From the NCBI RefSeq assembly GCF_003990645.1, contig NZ_RYZK01000004.1:310001-374000 (forward strand): a stretch of 64,000 nucleotides of DNA, given 5' to 3'. Numbering within the stretch: position 1 is the stretch's first letter; the number at the start of each line of letters is the position of its first letter. This document shows, in pieces, positions 60,471 to 64,000 of this stretch. Under the pieces are notes generated by a model that made no database searches, was not told the origin of the DNA, and saw nothing but the letters and a program-made list of their open reading frames with translations. Both the position numbers and the translations under genes were made by a program. Source of the stretch: Shimia sediminis. GTDB lineage: Bacteria > Pseudomonadota > Alphaproteobacteria > Rhodobacterales > Rhodobacteraceae.

Positions 60471-61216
60471 ATGCCGCCGAGTTTCTGCGCCCCGAAGCCT
60501 GGCTCGGCCAAAACGAAGGCCCGCGCTATGTGCAATTGCGCCAGAGGCTGGAAAGCGGCATCGAAAGCGGTTTGCTGGCCCCCAATTCTTCGCTGCCGCC
60601 CGAGCGCGAGATTGCGGAAATCACCGAATTGTCCCGGGTCACGGTCAGAAAGGCCATCCAAGAGCTGGTGCGTGAAGGGCTGATCGAACAGCGACAAGGC
60701 TCTGGATCTTTCATCCGCGAGCCGATGAATCGCATGGAGCAGTCACTGTCGCATCTGACCTCGTTTACCGAGGACATGGCCGGGCGCGGCATGGAGACCA
60801 CGTCGCTCTGGCTCGAAAGAGGGGTTTTTCTGCCGACACAAGCGGAAAAGGATGCGCTCAACCTCTCTGATGGTTCCGAAGTGGCCCGCATTCATCGCCT
60901 GCGTGAAGCAGGGGGACGACCCATGGCGCTCGAGCGTGCCTCGCTGCCGCTCGACGTGCTTCCCAACCCGCTCGAGGTGACCACATCGCTTTATGCAGTG
61001 CTCGATCAGAGGGGGGTACGCCCGGTCCGGGCTGTCCAGAAGATTTCCGCAATCAACCTCGAAGCGCGGGAGGCTGGCCTGTTGCATGTTCCGGAAGGAG
61101 CGGCCGGACTTTCCATAGAACGCACCTCTTACCTGGCCAGTGGTCGGGTCGCTGAACTTACCCGCTCGCTTTACCGCGGCGACGCCTACGATTTCGTGGC
61201 CGAGCTGCGCCTTTGA
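60467..61216 (+). CDS. GntR-family regulator (HutC/UTRA type), amino-sugar repressor
   Basis: 249 residues. N-terminal winged HTH (PRYVQLRQRLESGIESGLLAPNSSLPPEREIAEITELSRVTVRKAIQELVREGLIEQRQGSGSFI) and C-terminal UTRA domain (SEVARIHRLREAGGRPMALERASLP). NagR/DasR-like proteins of this group sense GlcN-6-P or GlcNAc-6-P. It lies inside the amino-sugar operon and probably binds the GGTATT operators. Confidence 0.88.
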   Translation: MNAAEFLRPEAWLGQNEGPRYVQLRQRLESGIESGLLAPNSSLPPEREIAEITELSRVTVRKAIQELVREGLIEQRQGSGSFIREPMNRMEQSLSHLTSFTEDMAGRGMETTSLWLERGVFLPTQAEKDALNLSDGSEVARIHRLREAGGRPMALERASLPLDVLPNPLEVTTSLYAVLDQRGVRPVRAVQKISAINLEAREAGLLHVPEGAAGLSIERTSYLASGRVAELTRSLYRGDAYDFVAELRL

Positions 61217-61233
61217 GAGAAAGGCTGCCAAAC

Positions 61234-62262
61234 ATGTCAACAATGCCCACCCTGATGCACCAGGAGGTGCGCGAAATTCCGTCGGCCGTAGAGCGTCTGC
61301 TGACCGAGGGCGGCGATGCCATCCGAGCGGCCGCCGCCCTGGCCCGCGACACCGATCCGCGCTATTTCATTTCCGTCGCACGCGGGTCATCCGATCACGC
61401 GGCGTCATTTCTGAAATACGCCAGCGAACTGTTGTTGCGACTTCCCATGGCGTCGGTGGGGCCGTCTGTCAGCTCAGTCTACGGGGTCACGCTTGAGGCG
61501 CGAGGTGCCGTTGGCATCTCGGTTTCGCAATCGGGCCAGAGTCCTGACATCGTGGCCATGACCCAGGCATTGCGCGACAGCGGTGCCCTGACCGTCGCAA
61601 TCACGAACAATGCTGCTTCGCGGTTGGGTCAGACCGCAAATGTCACCCTGCCGATCCACGCCGGTCCGGAACTGAGCGTCGCGGCCACCAAAACCTTTGT
61701 CACGTCGCTGGTGGCCGGGCTCTGGTTTCTGGCTGAACTCTGCGAGGATGACGACCTCTTGCGCGCAATTCGCGCGTTGCCCGCGTTTCTTGAGCGTGCC
61801 ACGCATTGTGACTGGTCTGCTGTCGCCGCGGCAATCGACGGTCGGTCGCTATTTACCATTGGTCGCGGCCCGTCCTGGGCAATTTCCAACGAGGCCGCGC
61901 TGAAATTCAAGGAAACGTGTCTCATTCATGCCGAGAGCTACTCGTCGGCCGAGGTTCTGCACGGCCCGGTTTCGATTGTCGGCCGTGGTTTTCCGGTGAT
62001 CGTCTTTTCCGCGCGCGACAAGGCCGAACAGAAAGTGGCCGAGACTGCAGATGCGCTGGCCGACAAGGGGGCAAACGTTTTTGCGGTGACTGACAAGACC
62101 AACCGCGCAACGACACTGCCTCATGTACGCACCGACCACTGGCTGTGCGACCCGATCCCGGCCATTGTCTCGTTTTACGCGATGGTTGAAGAAATTGCGC
62201 GGGCTCAGGGCATCAATCCCGACAAGCCCCGGCACCTCAACAAGGTCACTGAAACGGTATGA
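61234..62262 (+). CDS. SIS-domain sugar-phosphate deaminase/isomerase (NagB-II/AgaS-like)
   Basis: 342 residues, two SIS domains without the GlmS glutaminase half. Signatures are ISVARGSSDHAASFLKYASE, GISVSQSGQSPDIVAMTQALR, VAATKTFVTSL and the second-domain IGRGPSWAISNEAALKFKETC. It probably deaminates and isomerises glucosamine-6-phosphate to fructose-6-phosphate, completing the route opened by nagA. ATG 61234 is used, after GAGAAAGG; a TTG 21 bases upstream is less likely. Confidence 0.85.
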   Translation: MSTMPTLMHQEVREIPSAVERLLTEGGDAIRAAAALARDTDPRYFISVARGSSDHAASFLKYASELLLRLPMASVGPSVSSVYGVTLEARGAVGISVSQSGQSPDIVAMTQALRDSGALTVAITNNAASRLGQTANVTLPIHAGPELSVAATKTFVTSLVAGLWFLAELCEDDDLLRAIRALPAFLERATHCDWSAVAAAIDGRSLFTIGRGPSWAISNEAALKFKETCLIHAESYSSAEVLHGPVSIVGRGFPVIVFSARDKAEQKVAETADALADKGANVFAVTDKTNRATTLPHVRTDHWLCDPIPAIVSFYAMVEEIARAQGINPDKPRHLNKVTETV

Positions 62263-63404
62263 CCATGGCTTCTCTCACCTTCAGAAATGGCCGCATTTTC
62301 GACGGGGTGGACCTGCACGAGACGCAGGCCGCGCATTTTGAAAACGGTCGGTTTGCCGGACTTGTCCCAGAGGCCGACATGCCCAGCGCGGAACAGGAGA
62401 TCGACCTTGGTGGAGACATCCTGTTTCCCGGTTTCGTGGATCTTCAGGTGAATGGCGGCGATGGTGTCCTTTTCAACTCGGATCCGTCGGTCGCAACGCT
62501 CCGGCGCATGGCCGCGGCCCATCGCAGGCTGGGGGTCACAGCCTTCTTGCCAACCCTGATTACCGATACAAGGGACAAGACCCGCGCGGCCGTCAACGCC
62601 ACGCAAGAGGCCATTCGCATGGGCGTTACGGGCATCGCCGGTTTGCACCTCGAAGGCCCGCATTTGTCGATTGCGCGCAAAGGGGCTCATGATGCCACCC
62701 TGATCCGGGCCATGGAAGCCGAGGATCTGGACATTTTGCTAAAGGCGGCAACGGCCCTGCCCCGGCTCAAGGTCACCGTTGCGCCAGAAAATGTCACCGA
62801 AGCACAGGTCACAGCTCTGGCGGAGACGGGCGTTCTGGTTTCTCTCGGGCACAGCGATGCAGATAACGCAACCAGCGCGCGCTATATCGCTGCCGGGGCG
62901 CGGTGCGTCACACATCTGTTCAACGCCATGAGCCAGCTGGGCAACAGGGAGCCGGGGCTTGTGGGCGCGGCCCTGTCCAACGGCAATGTGCACGCGGGCC
63001 TGATCGCAGATGCGGTACATGTACACCCCGACACAATTCGCGCGGCATGGAAGGCCAAGACGGGTCCCGGACAGATCTTTCTCGTCAGCGACGCAATGGC
63101 CGTGGCCGGGACAGATGCAACCGAGTTTGAACTCGGTGATCGCTTGATCCGGCGCAACGCAGGTGTTCTGACTCTGGCTGACGGAACCCTTGCAGGTGCG
63201 GACCTTGACCTGTCGACGGCGGTGCGGGTGATGGTCGAAAAGGTCGGCGTAGATTTGGCTTCAGCTCTCAGGGCTGCCACCTCGATACCCGCGGCACTGG
63301 TCGGGCTGGATTACCGGTTCGATGAGATTTCAAACGTGGTCAGGCTGACCAGGGGCCATACTGGTGGCACGTACATAGTGCGGGATGCCGTGATTGCCTC
63401 TTAG
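62259..63404 (+). CDS. nagA: N-acetylglucosamine-6-phosphate deacetylase
   Basis: 381 residues of the amidohydrolase superfamily. Metal and substrate motifs are DLQVNGGDG, HLEGPHLS (Glu ligand), SLGHSDA, THLFNAMS and FLVSDAMAVAG (catalytic Asp). It gives glucosamine-6-phosphate and acetate. The start overlaps the deaminase stop (ATGA); ATG 62265 is a close alternative. It ends the operon. Confidence 0.93.
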   Translation: MTMASLTFRNGRIFDGVDLHETQAAHFENGRFAGLVPEADMPSAEQEIDLGGDILFPGFVDLQVNGGDGVLFNSDPSVATLRRMAAAHRRLGVTAFLPTLITDTRDKTRAAVNATQEAIRMGVTGIAGLHLEGPHLSIARKGAHDATLIRAMEAEDLDILLKAATALPRLKVTVAPENVTEAQVTALAETGVLVSLGHSDADNATSARYIAAGARCVTHLFNAMSQLGNREPGLVGAALSNGNVHAGLIADAVHVHPDTIRAAWKAKTGPGQIFLVSDAMAVAGTDATEFELGDRLIRRNAGVLTLADGTLAGADLDLSTAVRVMVEKVGVDLASALRAATSIPAALVGLDYRFDEISNVVRLTRGHTGGTYIVRDAVIAS

Positions 63405-63520
63405 GTGGCGCTGATTTGGATTGTGTAAGTAAAACCACCCCCAATAAACAGGCAAGACCGCTCGGAGAGGCAGTGTGCCGACGCTTGGAAACGCTTGCTA
63501 GGAACCAGTTTGTTCTTTCT

Positions 63521-64000
63521 TCAGGGCAATAGCTCGTCCTGATTCAGATCTCTGATTTCCGAACAAATGTAGTCAATGAGCTTCTTCTGAAATGCGCTGA
63601 GAAGCCGGTTCTGTCGTTGCACCAAATAAATTGGAAAGGCCAGAGACATCCCGGGCGTTCTGATTTCTCGCAGCGTTCCCATTTCCAGTTCGTCCATGAC
63701 GGAGGATTTGAAAAGAAACGCGATACCTGCGCCAGCCCGGACGGCCCGTTTGATTGCCTCTCCGTGCCCGAGCTCCAGTGCTACGTTGCTGCGTGTGAGG
63801 CCATGTGTCATGAGCGCGTAGTCTTCGAGATCCCGGCGTGCAGAGTCAGTTTTGGCCGTCACAAACGGAAGATTCACAAGCTTTTCTGGGGTTACGTGGT
63901 CACCGACAAAAGTGGTTTTTTCCGACCCAGCCAAGATCAGTCGTTCCTTGTACAAAGGGGTCACATTCAGTCCACCAACACCGTGTATCTGGTCGATAAT
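63521..64000 (-). CDS. LysR-type regulator, C-terminal effector domain (5' end beyond the window)
   Basis: The frame is open to the window edge, giving the last 159 residues. It reads through LTPLYKERLILAGS-like strands, then NLPFVTAKTDSARRDLEDYAL, GHGEAIKRAVRAGAGIAFLF and the closing QKKLIDYICSE. This is the second half of a LysR substrate-binding domain. The HTH is outside the window. Composition is lower in GC than its neighbours. Confidence 0.8.
   Translation of the reverse strand: MIDQIHGVGGLNVTPLYKERLILAGSEKTTFVGDHVTPEKLVNLPFVTAKTDSARRDLEDYALMTHGLTRSNVALELGHGEAIKRAVRAGAGIAFLFKSSVMDELEMGTLREIRTPGMSLAFPIYLVQRQNRLLSAFQKKLIDYICSEIRDLNQDELLP

Overview
The window reads as a chromosome segment of a marine alphaproteobacterium of the Roseobacter/Rhodobacteraceae type. 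The grounds are the high GC content, many ATGA-overlapped operons, choline-sulfatase, dimethylglycine-dehydrogenase/GcvT and MttB-family genes, ABC rather than PTS sugar uptake, and GC-rich intergenic hairpins of a style common in that group. It is dense with catabolic operons and their local regulators. I see no rRNA, tRNA, CRISPR array, phage or intact insertion sequence.

Region 1 (1-9063) is an aromatic-degradation operon: reductase tail, Rieske oxygenase alpha and beta, CoA ligase, a thiolase-fold protein lacking the thiolase cysteine, a DUF35/OB-fold protein fused to a degenerate SDR, and a cyclase-family hydrolase. It is followed by tryptophanase. The gene set fits oxygenation, CoA activation, retro-aldol cleavage and isatin-type ring hydrolysis, as in indole-3-acetate degradation; this is an inference. 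Region 2 (9350-11443) holds phosphate acetyltransferase and an aldo/keto reductase. Region 3 (11499-22088) is a complete 4-hydroxybenzoate/protocatechuate 4,5-cleavage system: pobA with a divergent AraC regulator, a minus-strand operon galB-ligK-galD-ligI-ligA-ligB, a LysR regulator with two DNA-binding domains, and a plus-strand operon with a second ligA-ligB pair and ligC.

Region 4 (22248-31267) has a universal stress protein, a crotonase, a tungstate ABC importer (tupBCA), a COG0523 GTPase overlapping a YtcJ-type amidohydrolase, and two GcvA-like LysR genes. Region 5 (31395-47362) looks devoted to osmolytes, methylated amines and lysine: a beta-hydroxyacid dehydrogenase, choline sulfatase preceded by a 32-bp-period repeat, an Lrp regulator divergent from a lysine 6-dehydrogenase/aminoadipate semialdehyde dehydrogenase pair, a second sulfatase, two large FAD/GcvT demethylating dehydrogenases, a non-pyrrolysine MttB homologue and two TetR-type regulators. 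Region 6 (47381-51514) carries two c-type cytochromes, a cysteine synthase, a TupA-like ATP-grasp protein and an AraC regulator.

Region 7 (51515-53415) is a genomic scar: a decayed ABC-ATPase pseudogene and an IS6-family transposase tail flank a PhyH dioxygenase gene. Region 8 (53416-63404) is an amino-sugar system. A minus-strand operon (MurNAc-6-P etherase, binding protein, two permeases, Gfo/Idh oxidoreductase, ATPase) diverges from a plus-strand operon (BadF-type kinase, GntR regulator, SIS-domain deaminase, nagA). Two matching GGTATT operators lie between them. The window ends inside a LysR gene. Assignments rest on reading motifs and family resemblance; no database search was run.
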